DNA from: Caenispirillum bisanense
GTDB lineage: Bacteria > Pseudomonadota > Alphaproteobacteria > Rhodospirillales > UBA2165
Reading direction: 5' to 3'
DNA length: 64,000 nucleotides
Assembly (NCBI GenBank): GCA_945877815.1
Contig: CAMDWJ010000014.1
Span: 1-64,000 of the forward strand
Position numbers and translations under genes: made by a program. Positions 38,413-45,889 of the stretch are shown piece by piece. The notes beneath the pieces are model-generated. The model was not told the origin of the DNA. It was given only the letters and a program-made list of their open reading frames with translations, and made no database searches. Position 1 is the first letter of the stretch. Each line of letters begins with the position of its first letter.

Positions 38413-39378
38413 GTGGGCGACACTGCGGCAATTGACAGCGGGGCCCCCAGCCCTGAGATCGACGTGTCGTTCGTTGTGACGGTCTACAACAAGGCCCCCT
38501 TCATTTCCGGCATGGTCGAATCGCTGCGCCGTCAAGGCGACCCGGCCCGCTTCGAGTATATCTTTGTCGATGACGGGTCGATCGACGGTTCCGGCGAACG
38601 GATTGCGGGTGCGACGCGGGACCTGCCGCGCGTGACGATCGTTCGCCAGGAGAATGCCGGCCCGGCCATATCGACGAATGTCGGCGTGAGGCATGCGCGC
38701 GGGACATATGTTAAGTTGCTGGATGCCGACGATCGCCTGGTGACCGGGATCACGCCCTTGCTCCGTGACGAGTTGCACAGCAGCGGCGCCGATCTGTTGA
38801 TTGGGCATCTCGCCACCTATCGATTGGGCGGAATCATGTCCGATGACGTGCCGTCGGTCGGCCGGGTTCAGGAACTGGAAGACCCATTGATGACCATTCT
38901 TGAAACGGGTCTGAGCAATACCAGCGCCACAATCTTCCGGCGCGAAGCCTGTCTCGCGGCCGGCGGATGCGATGAAACAGTCTTTGTTCAAGACTATTCG
39001 ATGTTTCTTCGCATGGCGCGTCGCAGCCGATTTTTGACCTCCAATGCGGTTTTTGCGTATGTGCCTGAGAATGCTACCGGACGGGTCTCCAGCATGGCCG
39101 GGCAGACCTTGCACGACACGAATCGCGCCTTATCGAATCTTATTGTCTCCGAGCCGGACCTTCCCGCGCGTTACAAGCTGGTGGCGATGCGCCGTGCGGC
39201 GGGCCGCGCATGGAAATGGGCGCTGCGCCATCGCGGCGCGACCCTGTTGTCGTGTCCCTTCTTCGTCCACGCGATCAGCCGGCTGCCGATCGCGGCTTTG
39301 GCGCCTTGGGTCCTGCGCCATGCTTGCCGTCCGTTTAGGGCCGATACCGCGTTGCGTTTTCCGGGGCCGCCGGTATGA
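38413..39378 (+). CDS. Family 2 glycosyltransferase
   Basis: Protein of 321 residues, GT-A fold: VSFVVTVYNKAPFI at the start, FVDDGSIDGSGE (nucleotide site) and KLLDADDRL (DxD metal site) in the first 120 residues. The C-terminal part is helical and basic, possibly membrane-associated. The start is GTG 38413; a nearby ATG at 38409 is in a different frame. It overlaps the next gene by 4 bp (ATGA) and so leads a three-gene operon for a surface glycan. Sugar unknown. Confidence 0.88.
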   Translation: MGDTAAIDSGAPSPEIDVSFVVTVYNKAPFISGMVESLRRQGDPARFEYIFVDDGSIDGSGERIAGATRDLPRVTIVRQENAGPAISTNVGVRHARGTYVKLLDADDRLVTGITPLLRDELHSSGADLLIGHLATYRLGGIMSDDVPSVGRVQELEDPLMTILETGLSNTSATIFRREACLAAGGCDETVFVQDYSMFLRMARRSRFLTSNAVFAYVPENATGRVSSMAGQTLHDTNRALSNLIVSEPDLPARYKLVAMRRAAGRAWKWALRHRGATLLSCPFFVHAISRLPIAALAPWVLRHACRPFRADTALRFPGPPV

Positions 39379-40088
39379 CCTTCGGCGCGACGCTCGATAA
39401 ACTCGTCCGCACCGCGCGCGGTCTTCCGGTTCCCGTCCTCCATCGTTTATCAGAGGCCGGTGGGGTTGCCTTGACGATCGACGACGGACCGACACCTGAC
39501 GCGACGCCAGGCATTCTCGAAGCGTTGCGGCGCCATAAAGCGGTTGCGACCTTTTTCGTCAGCGGCGAGCGTGCCGCCGCTCAGCCGGAGTTGTTGGCTG
39601 CAATGGTCGGCGATGGCCATCGGGTCTGCAATCATGGCTTCGCCCATCTGCGTCTCGATCAATTGGATGAAGCGGCGGTCGCAGCCGATCTGGATCGGGC
39701 GGAAAAGGTGCTGGGGCGGGCGAGACCAGCACCATCGCCATATCCGCTGCGCCTGCCGTTCGGCGAGGGATGGCGTTCGCGCTCGCTCCATCGCGCGCTT
39801 CTCGCCTGGCACTCCGATGTCCGCATCGTACATTGGACCCGGCACGCCCACGATTGGGAAATTGTGGGGCGATGCCAATCCTCGGCCGATCTCGGTCACG
39901 AATGTCGCCGTGCCGCAGCTGAACTGACCGCGTCCAAAGGTTTGCCCGGCGCTATTTTGCTAGCCCACGATCGGCCGATCGATGCGACTCATCCCTTGAG
40001 CGGGGCGGCATCCGTGATCTTCATCGAGCATGTGTTGGAGATGCTCGCACAAGCGGCAATTCCAACGCTTCCTTTGCGAGTGCAGTAA
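39375..40088 (+). CDS. Polysaccharide deacetylase (NodB-like) family protein
   Basis: Protein of 237 residues. Motif 1 TIDDGPT supplies the catalytic and metal aspartates. Motif 2 is HGFAH, with both metal histidines but not the usual H-S/T-x-x-H. Motif 3 RLPFG corresponds to R-x-P-x-G. No signal peptide is seen, so it may act on a cytoplasmic or lipid-linked precursor. It sits between a GT2 and a methyltransferase gene, 4 nt before the latter. Confidence 0.87.
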   Translation: MTFGATLDKLVRTARGLPVPVLHRLSEAGGVALTIDDGPTPDATPGILEALRRHKAVATFFVSGERAAAQPELLAAMVGDGHRVCNHGFAHLRLDQLDEAAVAADLDRAEKVLGRARPAPSPYPLRLPFGEGWRSRSLHRALLAWHSDVRIVHWTRHAHDWEIVGRCQSSADLGHECRRAAAELTASKGLPGAILLAHDRPIDATHPLSGAASVIFIEHVLEMLAQAAIPTLPLRVQ

Positions 40089-40092
40089 TTCA

Positions 40093-40716
40093 ATGCCCAG
40101 ACCCTATTATCTTCGAAAGAAATTCCTGAAGCGCAAACTCGAGGAGAAAATTCTTTTCCCTCTCGGATTCTTGAACGTTCATTGGACGCGCGTGATCCAG
40201 TATCGCGATTGTTTCGATTTCATCCGCACGCTGGGGCCCGAGAACCTCGACGTTCTGGAGATATCCGCGGGCCACTATTGGCGTGAGGAATTCGCCTTCA
40301 AGAGCTTCAGCGAAACTCAGTATCCGGACTACGATCTGGAAAAGGGACCGCTGCCCCGGCAGTTCGATCTTATTATCGCCGACCACGTCCTGCTGCATCT
40401 CGATCATCCGGTGCAGGGCGTCGCCAACATGCACGCAATGCTCAAGGAGGGCGGCCACTGCATCGTGACGACACCGTTCCTCATCAAGGCGAACCTGCCG
40501 CCACAGGATGTGTCGCGCTGGACCGAACGGGGCCTCGCCAATGTAATGGAGGATGGCGGGTTCGAGCGGGCTAATATCCGCACCGCGTCGTGGGGCAATC
40601 GCGCCTGCGTGGTCTCCAACTTCCGGCGCTGGACGCCCTACGGCTTCGGCTGGTTCAAATCGTTGAAAAATGAGCCAGATTTTCCTGTCTCGGTGTGGGC
40701 AATCGCGAAGCGCTGA
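40093..40716 (+). CDS. SAM-dependent methyltransferase (type 11-like)
   Basis: Protein of 207 residues. The strand order fits a class I methyltransferase: VLEISAGHYWREEF for the SAM loop (without a classical GxGxG), FDLIIADHVLLHLDHPVQGV, and MLKEGGHCIVTTPFL. The basic N-terminus (YYLRKKFLKRKLEEK) is unusual. The ATG at 40093 lies 4 nt after the deacetylase stop. As last gene of the glycan operon it probably caps or decorates a sugar. Confidence 0.8.
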   Translation: MPRPYYLRKKFLKRKLEEKILFPLGFLNVHWTRVIQYRDCFDFIRTLGPENLDVLEISAGHYWREEFAFKSFSETQYPDYDLEKGPLPRQFDLIIADHVLLHLDHPVQGVANMHAMLKEGGHCIVTTPFLIKANLPPQDVSRWTERGLANVMEDGGFERANIRTASWGNRACVVSNFRRWTPYGFGWFKSLKNEPDFPVSVWAIAKR

Positions 40717-40754
40717 GGCATTATGCCCCCGGCCGGAAAATGCAGGAGGGCGCC

Positions 40755-41687
40755 ATGGGAACATCCGATAGAATGGGCGGGGTTTATTCTCCGGTCATTA
40801 CGCCATTCGATCGTAATTTGAATCCCGACGCGGCGCGCCTCGTCGCTCAGTGCCGCTGGCTGCTAACCCAGAATGTCGGTCTCGCGGTGTTCGGCACCAA
40901 CAGCGAAGCCAATTCGCTGTCGGTGGATGAAAAAATCGACCTGTTAGATGCACTGGTCGATGCCGGCCTGCCGCCGGCCCGCATGATGCCGGGAACCGGC
41001 TGCTGTGCCGTAACCGAGTCCGCGCGATTGACCGCGCATGCCGTGAAACTTGGTTGTGCCGGTGTCTTGATGCTGCCGCCCTTCTATTACAAAGGCGTCA
41101 GCGACGATGGCTTGTTCGCGTCTTTTTCCCAGGTGATCGAACGGGTCGCCGATTCCAAGCTGCGGGTCTATCTCTACCATATCCCGCCGGTCTCCAACGT
41201 ACCGCTATCGCTCGCTCTGATCGAACGATTGATCAAGGCCTATCCCGACATGGTCGTCGGCATCAAGGATTCGTCGGGCGACTGGGCGAACACCAAGGCG
41301 ATGCTGGACGCCGGATGGGACAATTTCGCGATCTTTCCGGGCTCCGAGAATTTCCTGCTCGCAGCACTTCGGCTTGGCGGTGCCGGCTGCATCTCAGCGA
41401 CGGCCAATGTCAATCCGGCGGCGATCCATGCGCTCTATGCCAACTGGCAAGCGCCGGACGCCGATCAGCAACAGGCTGCGCTCGACAAGATCCGCTCGCT
41501 GTTCTCCGGCTATGTCATGATCCCGGCGCTCAAGGCTGCGGTCGCACACTATTCGGGCGATCCGACTTGGATGAAGGTGCGCCCGCCGCTCGATGCCATG
41601 ACTGCGGCGCAGCAAAGGGCTTTGGTGGACAATCTCGATGTGGCCGGATTCAAGATGCCGGGGCTGATGGCTCGGGCCGCGGAATAG
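40755..41687 (+). CDS. DapA-family (dihydrodipicolinate synthase/N-acetylneuraminate lyase) protein
   Basis: TIM-barrel class I aldolase of 310 residues. The Schiff-base lysine is Lys171 (GIKDSSGDW) and the catalytic tyrosine Tyr141 (YLYHIPP). The pyruvate-carboxylate loop reads FGTNSEANS where DapA has GTTGES, so the protein is probably a catabolic aldolase and not true DapA. The start at 40755 follows AGGAGGGCGCC; the earlier in-frame starts lie inside the preceding gene. It is followed after 3 nt by an amidohydrolase, suggesting a two-step degradation of a keto-acid or lactone. Confidence 0.88.
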   Translation: MGTSDRMGGVYSPVITPFDRNLNPDAARLVAQCRWLLTQNVGLAVFGTNSEANSLSVDEKIDLLDALVDAGLPPARMMPGTGCCAVTESARLTAHAVKLGCAGVLMLPPFYYKGVSDDGLFASFSQVIERVADSKLRVYLYHIPPVSNVPLSLALIERLIKAYPDMVVGIKDSSGDWANTKAMLDAGWDNFAIFPGSENFLLAALRLGGAGCISATANVNPAAIHALYANWQAPDADQQQAALDKIRSLFSGYVMIPALKAAVAHYSGDPTWMKVRPPLDAMTAAQQRALVDNLDVAGFKMPGLMARAAE

Positions 41688-41690
41688 ACG

Positions 41691-42527
41691 ATGGCCTATC
41701 GCTATGCCAGCGGCGCCAAGGCGCGCGTCGTTGCGCCGCCGCGCGCCACAGATACGCATATGCATATCTATGAGCCGGGCTATGCCATGGCGTCGAGCGC
41801 GATCATCCCACCGCAGGACGGTCCCCTCGCCGATTACCGCGAACTGCAATCACGTCTCGGCCTCAGCCGTGTCGTCGTCGTACAGCCTTCGACCTATGGA
41901 TTGGATAATAGCTGCACCTTGGATGCGGTGGCGAAGATCGGCGTCGGCGCGCGTGCGGTTATTTGCGCCAACGATAAAACGAGTGACGCTGAGCTACGAC
42001 GCTTCCACGACCAAGGTGCGCGCGGCATCCGATTTTTCATGATGCCCGGTGGACCGGTCGGTTGGGAGATGCTGGACGGGTTGGCGTCGCGCGCGCGCGA
42101 TCTCGGCTGGCATATTCAGTTGCAACTGGATGGACGGACTTTGCCGGATCGTATGCCCCAGCTTGCGCCCATCTCCGATCTTTTGGTCATCGATCACGTG
42201 GGGCGCTTCATGGAGCCGGTCGCCACGGACAGCGATGGCTTTAAGGCCCTGTTGCGTCTGGTCGACGGCGGAGCCTGGGTGAAACTCAGCGCGCCCTATG
42301 AAAGCTCGAAAGCAAAAGCGCCGTGGTCCGACATCGGACTGCTCGCCAAAGCTTTGGTGAAACGCGCGCCCGACCGCATGGTCTGGGCGACCAATTGGCC
42401 GCACCCGATGCAAGAGCCCAAGCCGGACGATGCGATCCTGCTCGATATGCTGCTCGATTGGGTCCCGGACGAAACGATGCGCGCAAAAATCCTCACCGAC
42501 AATCCAGCCAAGCTTTACGGTTTTTAG
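41691..42527 (+). CDS. Amidohydrolase family 2 / TIM-barrel metal-dependent hydrolase
   Basis: Protein of 278 residues of the COG3618/LigI-like type. It has an N-terminal metal site DTHMHIYEPGY, then SRVVVVQPSTYGLDN, a histidine in WHIQLQL, LVIDHVGR and a terminal MVWATNWPHP. LigI opens 2-pyrone-4,6-dicarboxylate; related enzymes hydrolyse other lactones. It is coupled to the DapA-like gene. The substrate is inferred only as a lactone or similar dicarboxylate. Confidence 0.87.
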   Translation: MAYRYASGAKARVVAPPRATDTHMHIYEPGYAMASSAIIPPQDGPLADYRELQSRLGLSRVVVVQPSTYGLDNSCTLDAVAKIGVGARAVICANDKTSDAELRRFHDQGARGIRFFMMPGGPVGWEMLDGLASRARDLGWHIQLQLDGRTLPDRMPQLAPISDLLVIDHVGRFMEPVATDSDGFKALLRLVDGGAWVKLSAPYESSKAKAPWSDIGLLAKALVKRAPDRMVWATNWPHPMQEPKPDDAILLDMLLDWVPDETMRAKILTDNPAKLYGF

Positions 42528-42997
42528 AACCAGGATCTGATCTTCGCCTCGATCACCATCGTGGTCGCGATTTCGCCCTTTGCCGTTTCCTCGGGCACGA
42601 CGACGACGTTCGTCAGTTTATCGTTCAATCCGGGCTGATCCTTTACCTCGACGAGATAACGCAGATAGGTATTGCCGCCGCTGGTTATGTCGATCGCGAG
42701 ATCGACCTTGCCAGTCGGCGAGAGATAGCTGACCGTGTGGCGACCGGCTGAGACGTCGACGTAGAAGACCGTATTGTAATAGGTTTCAGCGACATCGTTG
42801 CCGTCCAGGACGAATGTGCGCGACATCGGATAGGGCGCCGCAGCGCTCGGACGATAGACCCAGATACGGCCCTCGCCGGCTTTGACTGCCGGAATGCTCG
42901 ATTGGATCTCAGAATATCTCGGACCCGCCACGCAGGCGGACAGCAATAAGAATATCGCAACGGCCGCCGCGGCGGCGCGCGCCAGTCTGTAGGTCAT
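42524..42997 (-). CDS. DUF2846-like lipoprotein
   Basis: Protein of 157 residues with a lipoprotein signal: a basic n-region, hydrophobic stretch, then lipobox LLSAC with Cys22. The mature part (GRIWVYRPSA, FVLDGNDVAETYYNTVFYVDVSAGRHTVSY) matches DUF2846-type beta-rich domains of unknown function. It converges with the amidohydrolase gene; the 3' ends overlap by 4 bp. Confidence 0.8.
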   Translation of the reverse strand: MTYRLARAAAAAVAIFLLLSACVAGPRYSEIQSSIPAVKAGEGRIWVYRPSAAAPYPMSRTFVLDGNDVAETYYNTVFYVDVSAGRHTVSYLSPTGKVDLAIDITSGGNTYLRYLVEVKDQPGLNDKLTNVVVVPEETAKGEIATTMVIEAKIRSWF

Positions 42998-43073
42998 GAT
43001 TTTCCCCCAATTTGAAGACTGCCCGCTTTCATTCTACAAGACGTCATAAGCACGAACAAACGGGAGACTTCAT

Positions 43074-44117
43074 ATGCTGTTCAAATGCGCCCCTCATGCG
43101 CCGGCGGCCGATCACGGCGGATCGATCGTTGCCCGCAAGGGCAATAAAAGCCGCATTGTCGATATTCATTGTCATCGCGAATGCAAACGCGCCGACGATT
43201 TCATGAAGGTGCCGGCCTTTCCGGTCGGCAGCGCCATCACGCGAGAGGTCAATCGCCAACAAATGGCCGATATTCGCCCGCATATGGAATCAGTCGATAA
43301 GCGCTTGGCCGATATGGATCGGATGGGTGTCGATATCCAAGCGGTTTCGGTAGCACCCTATCAATATTACTATGCGGCCGAGGCTGAGGCCGCGCGCGTC
43401 GCCGCCTGCACGATCAACGACGACATCGCCGATCTGGTCGGCGATCATCCGGATCGCTTCGTCGGTATCGGGACTTTGCCTTTGCAGAATACCGAAATGG
43501 CCGTCACCGAGATGCGGCGCGGCGTGCGCGATCTGGGATTGCGCGGCATCGAAATCGGCACACACGTGAACGGCGAGGAATTGTCCTCGCTGCGTCTGGC
43601 GCCCATTTGGGCCTTGGCTGAAGAGCTTGACGTCATCGTCTTCATCCATCCGTCTGGTGCCACGCATCCGCAGCGGTTGGGTGAACATTATCTCGCCAAT
43701 CTTGTCGGCAATCCGCTCGAATCCACGCTGGCGGTCAGCCATCTGATTTTCGAAGGCGTGATGGAACGCCATTCCGGTCTCAAAGTTGTGGTCGCGCATG
43801 GCGGCGGATTCCTCGCCGCCTATCCCGGGCGTATGGATCACGGCTATCACGCGCGCCGCGACGTGAGCGAGAATCTGCCGAAGCCGCCGAGCGAATATCT
43901 CAAGCGCTTCTATTTCGACACGATGGTGTTCGAGCCCGACCAATTGGATTGGCTGATCCGCAAATACGGATCCGATCACATTCTGCTCGGTACGGATTAT
44001 CCGTTCGACATGGGCGAGGACGATCCGCGCGGATTGATTGGACGCGTCGAGGGGCTCGACGAGGCCGAGATCGCAGCAATTTCCGGCGGCAATGCGGCGC
44101 GGCTGCTCAAGCTTTAG
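43074..44117 (+). CDS. Amidohydrolase family 2 (ACMSD-like decarboxylase/hydrolase)
   Basis: Protein of 347 residues of the aminocarboxymuconate-semialdehyde decarboxylase class. Features are IVDIHCH (metal site), LADMDRMGVDIQAVSVAPYQYYYA, GTLPLQNTEMAVTEMRR, FIHPSG, VVAHGGGFLAAYPGRMDHGY and a catalytic aspartate in ILLGTDYPFDMGEDDP. Members decarboxylate or hydrate aromatic-ring-derived acids such as gamma-resorcylate. GGGAG lies 8 nt before the ATG. It precedes the PadR-RND operon but has no visible operon link to it. Confidence 0.88.
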   Translation: MLFKCAPHAPAADHGGSIVARKGNKSRIVDIHCHRECKRADDFMKVPAFPVGSAITREVNRQQMADIRPHMESVDKRLADMDRMGVDIQAVSVAPYQYYYAAEAEAARVAACTINDDIADLVGDHPDRFVGIGTLPLQNTEMAVTEMRRGVRDLGLRGIEIGTHVNGEELSSLRLAPIWALAEELDVIVFIHPSGATHPQRLGEHYLANLVGNPLESTLAVSHLIFEGVMERHSGLKVVVAHGGGFLAAYPGRMDHGYHARRDVSENLPKPPSEYLKRFYFDTMVFEPDQLDWLIRKYGSDHILLGTDYPFDMGEDDPRGLIGRVEGLDEAEIAAISGGNAARLLKL

Positions 44118-44156
44118 CCGCCTCGGATTGGGCGCCTACTTGATATGCCATTTTGG

Positions 44157-44177
44157 TATATATCGTTTCGATATATA
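44157..44177. promoter_or_regulatory. PadR-type operator 1
   Basis: TATATATCG-TTT-CGATATATA: nine-base arms pair perfectly around a 3-bp centre. It lies 57 bp upstream of the padR ATG. PadR regulators bind AT-rich palindromes of this type, so autoregulation is likely. Confidence 0.7.
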
Positions 44178-44187
44178 ATTCTTGACC

Positions 44188-44206
44188 ATATATCGGATTG
44201 ATATAT
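44188..44206. promoter_or_regulatory. PadR-type operator 2
   Basis: ATATATC-GGATT-GATATAT: a second palindrome 31 bp from the first (start to start, about three helical turns), ending 27 bp before the padR ATG. Two same-face sites suggest cooperative binding. Confidence 0.65.
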
Positions 44207-44233
44207 AACGCCTGCCTCACCTCGGTGGTTGGC

Positions 44234-44791
44234 ATGTCATTCGATATCAAGACGATCTGTCTGGGTGCCCTCAGCTTGGGGGACGCGACTGGCTACGAAA
44301 TCCGCAAGCAGTTCGAGGAAGGGCCTTTTGCCTATTTCTACGATGCCAGCTTCGGATCGATCTATCCGGCGCTCAACAAGCTGTTGGCCGACGGGCTCGT
44401 CACCTGCACGAGCGAGGCCCATCCCGGCCGTCCGACGAAAAAAATCTATAGCCTCACCGCGTCGGGCGAAGCGGCCTTGCGGGCGGCATTGAGTGTGGGG
44501 TCGGCCGATCACAAGGTGCGCTCCGATTTTCTGGCGATCTTGTTTTTTGCCCATCTGGTCGATCCGGCGCAGCGCGTAAAAGTCTACGACGCCTATTGCG
44601 CATTCTATCGCACGGCACTCGCCAAATTGGCCGATGCCGTCGACTGCGACGAAAAATTCGGTCATCAGCTGGTCCAAGGCTTCGGCGTCCACGTATACAC
44701 ATCGGCGCTCGACTATCTGGAACGCAATCGCGAACAGTTTCTGCAAGGGGACATGCCGGTGGCAGAGCCACGGCGTGCGGTGGGGAAATGA
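44234..44791 (+). CDS. PadR-family transcriptional regulator
   Basis: Protein of 185 residues. The winged helix of the PadR family spans about 5-85: ICLGALSLGDATGYEIRKQFE, FGSIYPALNKLLADGLV, GRPTKKIYSLTASGEAAL. A helical C-terminal dimerisation region follows. The ATG at 44234 gives the family N-terminus MSFDIKTICLG; the earlier in-frame start lies inside the operator. It overlaps the membrane-fusion gene by 4 bp (ATGA) and probably represses the whole efflux operon. Confidence 0.9.
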   Translation: MSFDIKTICLGALSLGDATGYEIRKQFEEGPFAYFYDASFGSIYPALNKLLADGLVTCTSEAHPGRPTKKIYSLTASGEAALRAALSVGSADHKVRSDFLAILFFAHLVDPAQRVKVYDAYCAFYRTALAKLADAVDCDEKFGHQLVQGFGVHVYTSALDYLERNREQFLQGDMPVAEPRRAVGK

Positions 44792-45879
44792 CGAAAATTA
44801 AGACGAGCCACGTTGTCGCCGGCATATTGGTCGTGGCGGCAACCATCTGGATCGCGTCGGGTGTTATCGGTCGCGGCGATCATGTGGCAAACCCGCAGGC
44901 AGAGCCGTCGGCCGCGACGCCCGGCGAACACGCGCGTTTCAAGGTGAGCGTCATGGAAGTCAAGACCGAGGCGCATGCGCCGAGTCTGGTCGTTTCGGGA
45001 CGCACGGAAGCCGATCGCCGCGCCAGCGCCATTGCGCGGACATCTGGCGTCATCGTTGAACTCAAGGTGCGCCGTGGATCCATCGTGAAACCCGGCCAGG
45101 TGATCGCGGTGTTGTCCGACGAAGCGCGCAAATCGCAGATGGATCAGGCCAAGGCGCGTTTGGAACAGCGTCAGGTCGAACTGCGCGCGCGCCTCAAGCT
45201 GATCGAACAGGGCGTTTATCCTGCCATCAATCAATCCTCGCTCGAGGCCGAATTGCGTGCCGCCGAGGCCGGCGTGGCGCAGGCGCGCGCCGAAGGCGAG
45301 AAGGGCCTCGTGGTGGCGCCGCTGGGCGGCTTGGTCAACACGGTGCCCGTCGAGACGGGTCAAGCCTTGCAGATCGGGGCCGTTGTCGCCGAAATCGTTG
45401 CGCTCGATCCAATGCTGGCGGTCATCGAAATATCGGAAAGGCTTCTGGCCGGGCTGCATGTCGGCGATCCGACCGAGGTCAAATTGGTGACCGGAGACCG
45501 GGCCAACGGCGTCATCCGGTTCATTTCCCGCAGCGCCAGCCCACAGACGCGCACCTATCGTGTCGACATCGAGATTCCCAATCCGACCGGCGCCATCGCG
45601 GACGGGGTCACCAGCACGGTGACCTTGCGCCTTGCGCAGACGCCGGCCGTTCATCTGCCGCGCTCGGCCCTGACCTTCTCGGCCGAGGGGCGATTGATCG
45701 TCCGCACCGTGGGCACGGACGGTAAGGTGGGCGCCACGCCGGTAACCATTGTCGAGGATACGATCGACAAGCTCTGGCTCGCCGAAATTCCGGATGGGAC
45801 CCGTGTGATCGTCCAAGGCCAGGATTTCGTCAAAGAAGGCGAAATGGTCGAACCGATCCCCATCGCCCAGAATTTGTGA
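44788..45879 (+). CDS. RND efflux periplasmic adaptor (membrane fusion) protein
   Basis: Protein of 363 residues. An N-terminal membrane anchor (about 8-27) is followed by the split biotinyl-lipoyl domain (ASAIARTSGVIVELKVRRGSIVKPGQVIAVL ... GLVVAPLGGLVNTVPVETGQALQIGAVV), a coiled-coil hairpin between them (about 100-165) and beta-barrel/MP domains. It bridges the RND pump to an outer-membrane channel. No outer-membrane factor gene follows, so the pump must borrow one. Confidence 0.92.
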   Translation: MTKIKTSHVVAGILVVAATIWIASGVIGRGDHVANPQAEPSAATPGEHARFKVSVMEVKTEAHAPSLVVSGRTEADRRASAIARTSGVIVELKVRRGSIVKPGQVIAVLSDEARKSQMDQAKARLEQRQVELRARLKLIEQGVYPAINQSSLEAELRAAEAGVAQARAEGEKGLVVAPLGGLVNTVPVETGQALQIGAVVAEIVALDPMLAVIEISERLLAGLHVGDPTEVKLVTGDRANGVIRFISRSASPQTRTYRVDIEIPNPTGAIADGVTSTVTLRLAQTPAVHLPRSALTFSAEGRLIVRTVGTDGKVGATPVTIVEDTIDKLWLAEIPDGTRVIVQGQDFVKEGEMVEPIPIAQNL

Positions 45880-45889
45880 GAACGATTTT

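Noticed and set aside
40755-41687. True dapA (lysine biosynthesis)
   Set aside because: The GTTGES loop is replaced by FGTNSE, and it is coupled to a catabolic-type amidohydrolase; only family-level naming is supported.
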